Assembly (NCBI GenBank): GCA_041685075.1
Contig: JAWLGN010000154.1
Span: forward strand, 1-12,493
Length of the DNA: 12,493 nucleotides
Direction: 5' to 3'
From: JAMCRM01 sp041685075
Lineage (GTDB): Bacteria; Acidobacteriota; Terriglobia; Bryobacterales; Bryobacteraceae
Part shown: positions 6,510 through 12,493 of the stretch, in pieces
Position numbering within the stretch: position 1 is the first letter of the stretch
How the letters are laid out: each line of letters opens with the position of its first letter
Notes under the pieces: model-generated
Seen by the model: the letters and a program-made list of their open reading frames with translations, nothing else
Told to the model about the DNA's origin: nothing
Database searches by the model: none
Position numbers and translations under genes: made by a program

Positions 6510-8123
6510 ATGGCTTCGACCGAAGGCAACGATTCCTGCGTCTGGCAACCCGCGGAAGGCGCGCTGCGCGTCATCGTTCGCCCGCGCGCGGCCTCGCGGA
6601 TGCGCGACGAGGCGCTGCGTCGCGCTCTTGAGCGCCGTGGAGGCGAGGCCGGCGGCCTGCTGCTTGGCGAAATCCGCCCGGGCCCCATTCGCACCGTCCT
6701 GGTCGAAGAAGTCGAACCGGTGCCCTGGCCCATCATGATCCCTCCCACCGATCGGCGGGAACTGGAAGCGGCGCTGGCCGCCAGGGCGAATGCCCCTCAT
6801 GCGGTCGTGGGCTACTACCGTACCCATCGCCTGGAGGGCGGCCTCGTTGTCAATGCCGGCGACCTCTCCCTGATTCGCTCCTGCTTCCCCGATCCCGCCA
6901 ACATCTTTCTGCTGCTCAAGCCCTCACCCGGCGAAGCTCTCGAGCGCCGCCTGTTCTTCTGGGACGAAGGCGTCATGCGCAGCAGCCCGGACGACGGTGT
7001 GGCGCCCTGGACCCCCGCCCCGCTTCCGCCTCCGGAGGCCTGGGCCACGGCGCCGACGGACAATCCGGCGCCGGCGCCCCACTCGAAGCGCAATCTCTGG
7101 CTCGCGCTCCCCGCCATCGCCGCCATGCTGGCGCTGCTGTTCATCCCCGCGCGCTGGTTCACCCCGGAATCGCCCCTGGCGGCGGATCCCGGTGCGCCCC
7201 CCGCGCCGCCGGCGCCGCTCCGCACCCTGGGGCTGGAGGTCCGCAAATCGGGCGAGGGCCTCGATCTGCGCTGGGATCGCAACCAGCCCGCCATCCGCGA
7301 TGCCCTCCGAGGCGTGCTCTACATCGACGACGGCCCGCACCGCCGGGTCTCGGAACTCGACCGCGATCAACTGCGCACCGGCAGCATCTATTACACGCCC
7401 AACGGCGGCGACGTCCGCTTCCGCCTCGAGGTCCACGGCCTGTCGGGCGAGCCGGCGGTGGAGTCGGTGCAAGTGCTGGCCGCAGGACCGGGCCAGGGTA
7501 CCCGGATGCTCGCCGCCTCCTCAGCCTTCAGCGCCTCAGCCGAAACGCCGCGTCCTCAACCGGAGCCGCCCTCCAGCGCGAAGCCGCGTCCTCAAGCGGA
7601 TCCGCCCTCCCGCGAGGAGCCGCGCGGCCCCTGGTCGGGGTGGCTAAACCACTTGCGCAGCCTGAATTCGCGCTATAACCCGAAGCTGCCGGAACCTCGG
7701 CCGGCCATGGTGGCGGACGCACCGCCGCAACTCGCCCGCACTGGCGAAACCGCAGGTTCGCCCCCGTTGCCCGCCGCGCTCACCTCGCCCGCCGCCCCGG
7801 TCCAACCGCCTCCGCCGGAGCCCCGGCCGGAACCCCGGCCCGTGGAGCACGTCCCCGCCACCCCCATCTTCAAGGTGAATCCGGTGATACTGCCGCCCAT
7901 CCGAGCCATGCTGCGCGATGAAGTCACCATCGGGGTGAGAGTATCGATCGACGCCGAAGGCAAGGTAACCACCGCCGGTGTGGCCACCCGCCAGGGCCCG
8001 GTCAACAACGCACTCCTGGAGAGCGCGGTCAACGCCGCCCGCCAATGGCGCTTCCAACCGGCCACCACCGGGGGCAAACCGGTGCCCGCCACCATGATCC
8101 TCAACTTCCGCTTCACCCCCTGA
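6510..8123 (+). CDS. Membrane-anchored JAB/MPN-like protein with C-terminal TonB domain (paralogue 2)
   Basis: A 537-residue tandem paralogue of the preceding protein with the same domain order. The MPN-like cytoplasmic domain spans about 10-155 (EAGGLLLGE at 46-54, VVGYYRTH at 99-106, D118, NIFLLLKP at 131-138). One membrane helix lies at about 195-215 after SKR, then a beta-rich domain at about 238-325, a long Pro-rich linker at about 340-455 and TonB_C at about 456-537 (IGVRVSIDAEGKV, SAVNAARQWRFQPA). Unlike paralogue 1 it keeps E46 three residues before GLLLG and the second His of the JAMM HxH (H106), plus D118. The first metal His is Arg (R104), so zinc binding and catalysis are doubtful. 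The linker is about 50 residues longer than in paralogue 1 and contains a 12-residue in-frame duplication. By family knowledge TonB_C contacts outer-membrane transporters or other envelope partners; the partner here is unknown. Confidence 0.8.
   Translation: MASTEGNDSCVWQPAEGALRVIVRPRAASRMRDEALRRALERRGGEAGGLLLGEIRPGPIRTVLVEEVEPVPWPIMIPPTDRRELEAALAARANAPHAVVGYYRTHRLEGGLVVNAGDLSLIRSCFPDPANIFLLLKPSPGEALERRLFFWDEGVMRSSPDDGVAPWTPAPLPPPEAWATAPTDNPAPAPHSKRNLWLALPAIAAMLALLFIPARWFTPESPLAADPGAPPAPPAPLRTLGLEVRKSGEGLDLRWDRNQPAIRDALRGVLYIDDGPHRRVSELDRDQLRTGSIYYTPNGGDVRFRLEVHGLSGEPAVESVQVLAAGPGQGTRMLAASSAFSASAETPRPQPEPPSSAKPRPQADPPSREEPRGPWSGWLNHLRSLNSRYNPKLPEPRPAMVADAPPQLARTGETAGSPPLPAALTSPAAPVQPPPPEPRPEPRPVEHVPATPIFKVNPVILPPIRAMLRDEVTIGVRVSIDAEGKVTTAGVATRQGPVNNALLESAVNAARQWRFQPATTGGKPVPATMILNFRFTP
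7548..7619 (+). repeat. 36-bp in-frame direct repeat in the Pro-rich linker
   Basis: Two adjacent 36-bp units (7548-7583 and 7584-7619) begin with CCGCGTCCTCAA and encode PRPQPEPPSSAK and PRPQADPPSREE. The duplication lengthens the periplasmic spacer by 12 residues and preserves the frame. It is a simple slippage product, and it helps explain why this paralogue is longer than its neighbour. Confidence 0.75.
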
Positions 8124-8179
8124 GCCAAAGCGGCGGATTCCACCCTCGGCGGCGCCACCGAAAATATACCACCGACCCG

Positions 8180-9007
8180 TTACTCCACCGCGAAGGTGAA
8201 CTTTTCTTCGTAGGTCTGGTTGCCGATGGCGTCCCGGGCGGTCACCACGATGGCATACTCGCCGGGCCGGATGTCGGAATCGAGACTCAGGCTCATCGAC
8301 CCCGGCACATAGGGTTTGGGATAGAAGGATTCGGAGCGCTCCACGGCGGCCTCGGGCTGCGCCCAGAGCTGCTTGCCCTCGGCGTTCAGCACCGCGATCC
8401 CGTAGGCCACGTCGATACGGTTGCCCGGCCCGTACTGGTAGCCGGTGATATCGAAGCGCGCCCACAGCGCGTCGCCCGGCCGGTAGGCCGCCTTGGCCAG
8501 CGGCTGGGTGGCCTCCTCGGAGCGGTAGAAGGCGAAGTTGCGCAGCACCAGCTTGTCGCTCTTCGGCACGTTGCGCCCCCGTACGATGAACGGCACATCG
8601 TGCGTGGCGGTGGTCTTGGCCACCTCGTCCGCGACTCTCACCCGGATCGTGTACGTGCCGGAAGGCGCCAGCGGGGGCAGCGCGATCTCCTGCCGCACCT
8701 TGGGCTTCCATTCTTTATCCTGCGGCGCCAGTTCCGCTTCGAGCGGCCGCTCGATCGGCTTCACCACCGGAATCCCCGCCGGGTCCAGCAACTCCAGCTT
8801 CCATTGCAGGTGAATCCGGTCCTCTGCGGCCCGGTAACCGTCCACCTGGAAACTGAAGTGGAAGATTTCGCCCGGCACGTGCTGGAAGTTCGCGGGAAGC
8901 GCGGGACCGCCCTCGATCTGCTCGATGGCGGGGTTGATCACGGCCAGAGACCCCGCCGCGGCGGCGGCCAGGGCTGCGCCGAACAGCAGCAGGGCGATTC
9001 GTAGCAT
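8180..9007 (-). CDS. Exported protein with two Ig-like beta-sandwich domains, function unknown
   Basis: I do not recognise a named family. The 275-residue protein starts with a signal peptide (MLRIALLLFG then an Ala-rich core, cleavage probably near 18-23). The mature part reads as two beta-sandwich domains, about 45-143 and 150-275. Both end in a similar strand pattern: SGTYTIRVRVADE at 116-128 and PGEYAIVVTARDA at 248-260. This suggests an internal duplication of a bacterial Ig/cadherin-like fold. It is probably periplasmic or surface-located. It is the last gene of a likely three-gene operon: the upstream lipoprotein stop is 9 bp away, and the gap holds a G-rich ribosome-binding sequence (CGGGGT) just before the ATG. 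It converges on the TonB-type gene ending at 8123; the 56-bp gap holds no convincing terminator. Confidence 0.8.
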   Translation of the reverse strand: MLRIALLLFGAALAAAAAGSLAVINPAIEQIEGGPALPANFQHVPGEIFHFSFQVDGYRAAEDRIHLQWKLELLDPAGIPVVKPIERPLEAELAPQDKEWKPKVRQEIALPPLAPSGTYTIRVRVADEVAKTTATHDVPFIVRGRNVPKSDKLVLRNFAFYRSEEATQPLAKAAYRPGDALWARFDITGYQYGPGNRIDVAYGIAVLNAEGKQLWAQPEAAVERSESFYPKPYVPGSMSLSLDSDIRPGEYAIVVTARDAIGNQTYEEKFTFAVE

Positions 9008-9016
9008 ACCCCGATT

Positions 9017-9544
9017 TTATTTCTTTTCCGGGAACTCGGGCGCGGGAAGCTCGGGTATTTCGGCGCCGAACGTGAGCGGGATATCCACCAGGGCCGTGCG
9101 CTGCTCGCTTTCATCGGCCAGCCGCAGCTTGTAGTTGCGCGGCGCACAGTCGAACACCACGATGCCCTGCAGGCTCTCGCCCGGCCGCACGGGGCGCAGC
9201 AGGCCCAGCCATTCCGGCACGGATTCGCCGTTTTCCAGTTCCCGGCAGGTATGGCCGCTTTCATCGGTCGCGGTTACGGCGGGAACCAGAATCTCCTCGC
9301 TGCCTGCGTTGGAAATGCTCATCCGAACCAGGAAGAACCGGTCGCGGGGAATGCGCGCCGCGGTACCCTCCCCCAGGTGCGTCAGCCAGCGGCTCTCGTA
9401 GACGTTGTAGACCAGCTTGCCGAGCTGGACGGTATCGCCCATCCGGTAGGTGTTCACGCTGTGAGATGGCGTGGAGCAGCCCGCCGCGCATAGCAGCAAC
9501 GCCAGGCAGGCCAAGATGCGGCCCGAGGAAAACATATATCGCAT
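9017..9544 (-). CDS. Lipoprotein with DUF4352-like domain
   Basis: A 175-residue predicted lipoprotein. A short hydrophobic leader (ILACLALLLCAAGC) ends in a lipobox with C23 as the lipidated residue. The mature region resembles DUF4352: GDTVQLGKLVYNVYESRW near the start, then FFLVRMSISNAGSEEI, a Cys-containing variable middle, and GIVVFDCAP towards the end. That order matches the family's single Ig-like sandwich, often found in extracellular lipoproteins; no enzymatic role is known to me. It likely sits in the inner or outer membrane facing the periplasm. It is the second gene of the operon. Its ATG directly abuts a hairpin that fills the gap to the upstream stop, and no free Shine-Dalgarno is visible, so translation may depend on coupling. 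Confidence 0.82.
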   Translation of the reverse strand: MRYMFSSGRILACLALLLCAAGCSTPSHSVNTYRMGDTVQLGKLVYNVYESRWLTHLGEGTAARIPRDRFFLVRMSISNAGSEEILVPAVTATDESGHTCRELENGESVPEWLGLLRPVRPGESLQGIVVFDCAPRNYKLRLADESEQRTALVDIPLTFGAEIPELPAPEFPEKK

Positions 9545-9573
9545 CTTGACGTCCGAAACCGGACGGTGTCAAG
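9545..9573 (-). other. Hairpin filling the whole 29-nt intergenic gap
   Basis: Between the stop codon at 9574-9576 and the ATG at 9542-9544, the minus-strand DNA reads CTTGAC-acc-GTCCG-gttt-CGGAC-GTCAAG. The stem is 5 bp plus 6 bp with a 3-nt bulge on one side and a 4-nt loop. There is no T tract after it, so it is not a standard intrinsic terminator. It could modulate translation of the lipoprotein, stabilise a processed end, or bind a protein. Confidence 0.6.
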
Positions 9574-10401
9574 TCAGCGCCGGGAGAGATCGCGGTAGAT
9601 CACTTCGACCAGGCCCGGGCGGCGCTGTGGCTCGCCGGAGATGCCGAACGCGGCCTTCACCTCCTCGAGCGACTTGCCCGCGGCAATGAGCGCCTTCACG
9701 CGCGCCTGCTTCTCCTCAAGTGAGGCGAGCAGCGTGCGAAGTTCCTCCTTGCCGGCCGGCGGCGCATGCCCGGAGAGGTAGACATCCGCGTCCAGCTCGA
9801 GCAGTTTCCTGAGCGTCTGGACCACCCCCAGCGACGTGCCCCGCTTGTGCAGGTGGATGAGGGGATCGCGGCCGATGAAAACCAGGTCGCCCACGAACGC
9901 CACCTTCCGCTCCGGAAGCCACACGACCAGGTCGCCGTCGGTGTGGGCGGGACCGAAGTGGAGCAGCTCCACGCGCAGGCCGGCCAGGTCGAGCGGCCGG
10001 CGTCCTGTGATCGTCTCATCCACCGCCCGCGCCACCCCGGCCGCCGTCATATCCCGCGCCGCGTTGGCGTGCGCCAGCACCCGCACCGAGGCCGGATAGC
10101 CCGCGAGCCCGTTGACGTGGTCGCCGTCGCTGTGGGTCAGGACCACGCGGGTCACCTTGCGCGGCGTGAGCCTGGCGATTTCGGCCAGCACGGCCCGGGC
10201 CGACTCCGCCGTCATTTTGGCGTCGATCAATACCACTTCGCTGGAGCCGATGAGAATACCGGTATGGGCGCCGCTCCCGCCCGCAACCCAGTACACTCCC
10301 GGGGCCGCCTGCGTCACGGCAACCGGCGCCACCTGCCGCTGAGCCGCCGCGCCGCCGGCCAGGACCAGCCCCAGCGCGATAGCCGCCATCTTGTTCCACA
10401 T
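9574..10401 (-). CDS. Exported metallo-beta-lactamase-fold hydrolase
   Basis: A 275-residue protein with a signal peptide (MAAIALGLVLAGGAAA, cleavage near residue 20) and a metallo-beta-lactamase fold, so a periplasmic zinc hydrolase. Metal-site motifs: THSDGDH at 89-95, H153 in FGPAHTDGD, D172 in VAFVGDLVF and H212 in YLSGHAPP. The first motif is HxDxDH rather than the canonical HxHxDH, with Asp (D92) at the second His position. The substrate is unknown. The extended HTDGD and FVGDLVF motifs occur in general MBL-fold hydrolases including lactamase-like ones, but there is not enough here to call an antibiotic-resistance enzyme. It is the first gene of the minus-strand operon and diverges from the Gfo/Idh gene with 70 bp between their ATGs. 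The C-terminal helix (about 218-255) is charged and may be accessory. Confidence 0.86.
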   Translation of the reverse strand: MWNKMAAIALGLVLAGGAAAQRQVAPVAVTQAAPGVYWVAGGSGAHTGILIGSSEVVLIDAKMTAESARAVLAEIARLTPRKVTRVVLTHSDGDHVNGLAGYPASVRVLAHANAARDMTAAGVARAVDETITGRRPLDLAGLRVELLHFGPAHTDGDLVVWLPERKVAFVGDLVFIGRDPLIHLHKRGTSLGVVQTLRKLLELDADVYLSGHAPPAGKEELRTLLASLEEKQARVKALIAAGKSLEEVKAAFGISGEPQRRPGLVEVIYRDLSRR

Positions 10402-10406
10402 GGCTC

Positions 10407-10413
10407 TATACTA
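10407..10413. promoter_or_regulatory. Candidate shared -10 region between divergent genes
   Basis: TATACTA reads as TATACT on the plus strand (10407-10412), the same hexamer as upstream of 6510. On the minus strand it reads as TAGTAT (10413-10408), preceded directly by TG. Used leftward, it would start an almost leaderless message for the MBL gene, whose ATG is 6 nt away. Used rightward, it would give a ~53-nt leader with the good ribosome-binding site at 10461. A second plus-strand candidate is GATAAT at 10442-10447. Neither has a clear -35. Confidence 0.35.
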
Positions 10414-10460
10414 CAGCAGCTACTTTCAGATCGAATTGCCTGATAATGGTGTTTCTGCAG

Positions 10461-10465
10461 GGAGG
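10461..10465 (+). promoter_or_regulatory. Shine-Dalgarno site deciding the Gfo/Idh start
   Basis: GGAGG lies 6 nt before the ATG at 10472. It selects that codon over in-frame starts further upstream (10391, 10400), which would overlap the divergent gene and bury the twin-arginine motif inside the protein. Confidence 0.75.
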
Positions 10466-10471
10466 CAGGAT

Positions 10472-11773
10472 ATGGCAAACACAATCGAGCGCAGGACGTT
10501 CCTGGCGGGCGCCGCCGCCGGACTGGGCATGGCGCAGACCAACCCGACGAAGAAGATGCGAGTCGCCCTGGTGGGCACGGGGGTCCGCGGCACGGCAACC
10601 TGGGGAGCGCAGTTGCTCAAAAGCCAGGGCCACCGCATGGAATTCGTGGGCCTGTGCGATATCAACCCCAAGCGGTTGGAGGCCGGCCGCCGCCGCATCG
10701 GAATCGATGTCGCCACCTTCACCAGCCTCGACCGCATGCTCCGGGAGACGCGGCCCGATCGCCTGATCGTCACCACCATGGACTCCACCCACCACGAGCA
10801 GATCGTCAAGGCCCTGGAGATGGGCATCGACGTTATCACCGAGAAGCCCATGACCACCGACGAAGTGAAGTGCCAGGCCATCCTCGACGCCGAGAAGAAG
10901 ACCGGCCGCAAGGTGACGGTGGCGTTCAACTACCGCTACTCCAACACCGCCCAGAAGATCAAGGAGTTGTTGATGGAGGGCGCCATCGGCCCGGTCAGCT
11001 CGGTGGACTTCCACTGGTACCTCGATACCAGCCACGGCGCCGATTACTTCCGCCGCTGGCATGCCTACATCCGCAACTCCGGCTCCCTGTGGGTGCACAA
11101 GGCCACCCATCACTTCGACCTCATCAACTGGTACCTGGACGCCGACCCTGTGGAAGTAGCCGCCTACGGAACGCTGCGAAAATACGGCAAAAACGGTGCA
11201 TTTCGCGGCAAAAACTGCCGTTTATGCGCACATAAACAGCAATGTGAGTTCTACCTGGACATCACCCGGAACGCCACCATGCGGTCGCTCTACATCGAGC
11301 CCGAAACCGTGGACGGCTACTACCGCGACGGCTGTGTCTACCGCGAGGACATCGACATCTGGGACACCATGGTGGCGCAGGTGAAGTACTCGAACAACGC
11401 CATCATGAGCTACTCGCTCAACGCCTTCATGCCCTACGAGGGCTACCACCTGGCGTTCAACGGACTGAACGGGCGCATCGAGGTGCGGGTCTACGAGCGG
11501 CAGCCCTGGGAGACGAAGCGCGAAGACGCGATCCGCTTCACCAGAAACTTCACCGGCAAGTCCGAGCTGATTGTTCTGCCCTACGCGCCGGGCGGGCACT
11601 TCGGCGCCGACCCGCGCCTGGCGGAGATGATCTTCAACCCGAACCAGCCGGATCCGCTGAAGCAGCGTGCCGGCTCGCGCGCGGGCGCCATGTCGCTGCT
11701 CACAGGCGTGGCGGCGCGGAAGAGCGTGCTCACGGGGAAGCCGGTGGCGATTTCGAGCCTGATCCGGCTATAG
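10472..11773 (+). CDS. Tat-exported Gfo/Idh/MocA-family oxidoreductase
   Basis: A 433-residue NAD(P)-dependent dehydrogenase of the glucose-fructose oxidoreductase / inositol dehydrogenase / MocA family, probably acting on a sugar or sugar derivative. The N-terminus carries a twin-arginine signal (ERRTFLAGAAAG, 6-17), so it should be folded with cofactor and exported. The Rossmann fold begins at VALVGTGVRG (31-40), with the family EKP motif at 124-126 and NYRYS at 153-157. The C-terminal domain includes KATHHFDLINWYL at 210-222, the expected catalytic His region. A Cys cluster C249-x2-C252-x5-C258 lies in an insertion encoded by unusually A/T-ending codons. Exported members of this family are frequent in Acidobacteriota and Planctomycetota. 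The 3' end overlaps the oppositely oriented msrQ by 44 bp. The substrate cannot be read from the sequence. Confidence 0.9.
   Translation: MANTIERRTFLAGAAAGLGMAQTNPTKKMRVALVGTGVRGTATWGAQLLKSQGHRMEFVGLCDINPKRLEAGRRRIGIDVATFTSLDRMLRETRPDRLIVTTMDSTHHEQIVKALEMGIDVITEKPMTTDEVKCQAILDAEKKTGRKVTVAFNYRYSNTAQKIKELLMEGAIGPVSSVDFHWYLDTSHGADYFRRWHAYIRNSGSLWVHKATHHFDLINWYLDADPVEVAAYGTLRKYGKNGAFRGKNCRLCAHKQQCEFYLDITRNATMRSLYIEPETVDGYYRDGCVYREDIDIWDTMVAQVKYSNNAIMSYSLNAFMPYEGYHLAFNGLNGRIEVRVYERQPWETKREDAIRFTRNFTGKSELIVLPYAPGGHFGADPRLAEMIFNPNQPDPLKQRAGSRAGAMSLLTGVAARKSVLTGKPVAISSLIRL
11185..11236 (+). repeat. AT-richer island with direct repeat and hairpin inside the oxidoreductase gene
   Basis: CGGCAAAAAC occurs twice (11185-11194 and 11206-11215). 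Directly downstream, TTTATG-CGCA-CATAAA (11221-11236) is a perfect 6-bp inverted repeat. AAACGG near 11191 can also pair with CCGTTT near 11218. Codons here end mostly in A or T (CGA, AAA, GCA, TTT, CGT, TTA, CAT, CAA), unlike the rest of the gene. Confidence 0.6.
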
Positions 11774-12383
11774 CGCGGGCCAGGCGCCAGGCGAGCAACA
11801 GCGCCAGGATGGCGCCGTACATCGCGGGCAGCCGGATATCGGACTTCACCAGCCACCAGTAGTGCACCACGCCCGCGGCCGCCGCGGCGTAGACCAGGCG
11901 GTGGAGCATGCGCCAGCGCCGGCCGCCCAGGCGGCGGATCCATCCCGCCGTCGAGGTGGCCGCCAGCGGCGCCATCAGGGCAAATCCCGCAGCGCCGGCC
12001 GTGATGAACGGCCGCTTGACGATGTCCTTGGCGATGGCCGGCCAGTCGAAGAACTGGTCCAGCCAGAGATACGTCGTCAAGTGCAGGCAGCCGTAGAAGA
12101 AGGCGAACAGCCCCAGCATGCGGCGGAAGCGGATCAACTCCGGGAAACGCAGCCAGTGGCGCAGGGGCGTGACCGCCAGGGTGAGGAGGAGGAAGCGCAG
12201 GGTCCAATCGCCCGTGGCGTGAGTGATGGTCTCGACGGGGTTGGCACCCAGGCGGCCCGCAAAGCCGCGCCAGACGAGCGCGGCCGCGGGCGCGAGCGCC
12301 AGCAGGAAGATCGCCGCCCTGGCGGGGCGCATCCAGCCGGCGCGGCGCCGCTCAGTAATGGCGGCGGAGGTCCATGCCGGCAT
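11730..12383 (-). CDS. msrQ: MsrQ, heme-binding membrane subunit of the MsrPQ methionine-sulfoxide reductase
   Basis: MsrQ is the inner-membrane b-type cytochrome that passes electrons from the cytoplasm to periplasmic MsrP, which repairs oxidised methionine in envelope proteins. The 217-residue protein has about six membrane helices and ferric-reductase-like heme ligands: H101 in FFYGCLHLTTYLW, H161 in RMLHRLVY and H174 in GVVHYWWLVKSD. The NPVETITHATGDW stretch at 48-60 before the second helix is typical. The ATG at 12383 lies inside the end of msrP (32-base overlap) and has AGGG a few bases upstream. An ATG at 12332 (MRPARAAIF) would remove 17 residues and start after the msrP stop; both are plausible. 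The gene end overlaps the Gfo/Idh gene by 44 bp, tail to tail. Confidence 0.9.
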   Translation of the reverse strand: MPAWTSAAITERRRAGWMRPARAAIFLLALAPAAALVWRGFAGRLGANPVETITHATGDWTLRFLLLTLAVTPLRHWLRFPELIRFRRMLGLFAFFYGCLHLTTYLWLDQFFDWPAIAKDIVKRPFITAGAAGFALMAPLAATSTAGWIRRLGGRRWRMLHRLVYAAAAAGVVHYWWLVKSDIRLPAMYGAILALLLAWRLARAIAGSGSKSPPASP

Positions 12384-12493
12384 AGAGCCCTGCCACCTGC
12401 TCCCCGTAACCGTTGAACATCAGGGTGTCGCGCTTGAAGAATTCGCCCAGGCGGCGCTCCTTGGCCTGGCTCCATCGCGGGTGATCCACCTGC
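12352..12493 (-). CDS. msrP: MsrP, catalytic subunit of periplasmic methionine-sulfoxide reductase (3' end only)
   Basis: Only the last 46 codons are in the window, read from the right edge in the frame starting at 12492. The C-terminus includes FFKRDTLMFNGYGEQVAGLY followed by AGMDLRRHY and a TGA stop at 12354-12352. This closely resembles the conserved end of MsrP/YedY, a Tat-exported molybdopterin enzyme. Its position directly upstream of and overlapping msrQ confirms the pair. The molybdenum-cofactor domain lies outside the window. Confidence 0.88.
   Translation of the reverse strand, partial: QVDHPRWSQAKERRLGEFFKRDTLMFNGYGEQVAGLYAGMDLRRHY

Noticed and set aside
4989..6827. 612-codon open frame on the minus strand
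   Set aside because: It lies antisense to two genes with clear TonB and membrane signatures. Its Arg/Gly/Ala-rich product shows no domain, which is a by-product of high GC.
8124..8179. Bidirectional intrinsic terminator in the convergent gap
   Set aside because: The region has GC-rich self-complementary bits (GGCGG/CCGCC) but no stable continuous stem followed by a T tract.
7644..8711. 355-codon minus-strand frame spanning the convergent junction
   Set aside because: It is low-complexity, overlaps two better-supported genes and shows no family motif. Similar long shadows occur at 1135-2166 and 3921-4943.
9574..10401. Antibiotic-resistance beta-lactamase
   Set aside because: The MBL fold alone is not enough: the HxDxDH variant and the operon context give no support for a resistance role.

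Overview
This is a GC-rich bacterial chromosome segment. Gene style suggests Acidobacteriota, possibly a Bryobacterales/Solibacter-like organism. The signs are a split transketolase, a Tat-exported Gfo/Idh/MocA oxidoreductase, proline-rich TonB-like proteins with large cytoplasmic domains, and many exported proteins of unknown function. This placement is inferred from gene content; no marker gene is present.

Layout. Positions 1-313 hold three tandem copies of a ~93-bp GC-rich repeat, then a compact extended -10 promoter almost touching the first gene. Positions 314-2106 carry the two halves of a split transketolase (TAATG overlap). Positions 2197-4820 carry a tightly packed cassette with overlapping ends: a NarL-type soluble PAS histidine kinase, a LuxR-type response regulator and a metal-dependent amidohydrolase.

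Positions 4947-8123 hold two tandem paralogues, the most unusual part of the window. Each appears to join a cytoplasmic JAB/MPN-like domain (with degraded JAMM metal ligands), one membrane helix, a periplasmic beta-rich domain, a Pro-rich linker and a C-terminal TonB domain. Each has its own promoter. Both promoters carry a CTGT-N10-ACAG palindrome exactly 21 bp before the -10 box, a spacing that resembles class II activation by a CRP/FNR-family regulator.

On the minus strand, 10401 down to 8180 is a likely operon of three exported proteins: a metallo-beta-lactamase-fold hydrolase, a DUF4352-like lipoprotein and an Ig-like-fold protein of unknown role. The 29-nt gap between the first two is entirely a hairpin. 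Diverging from it at 10472-11773 is a Tat-signal Gfo/Idh/MocA oxidoreductase containing a short island of A/T-ending codons that encodes a Cys cluster. Its 3' end overlaps, convergently, the end of msrQ. Just upstream of msrQ on the same strand is the 3' end of msrP, so the right edge is the MsrPQ periplasmic methionine-sulfoxide repair pair.

No tRNA, rRNA, CRISPR array or insertion sequence was seen.
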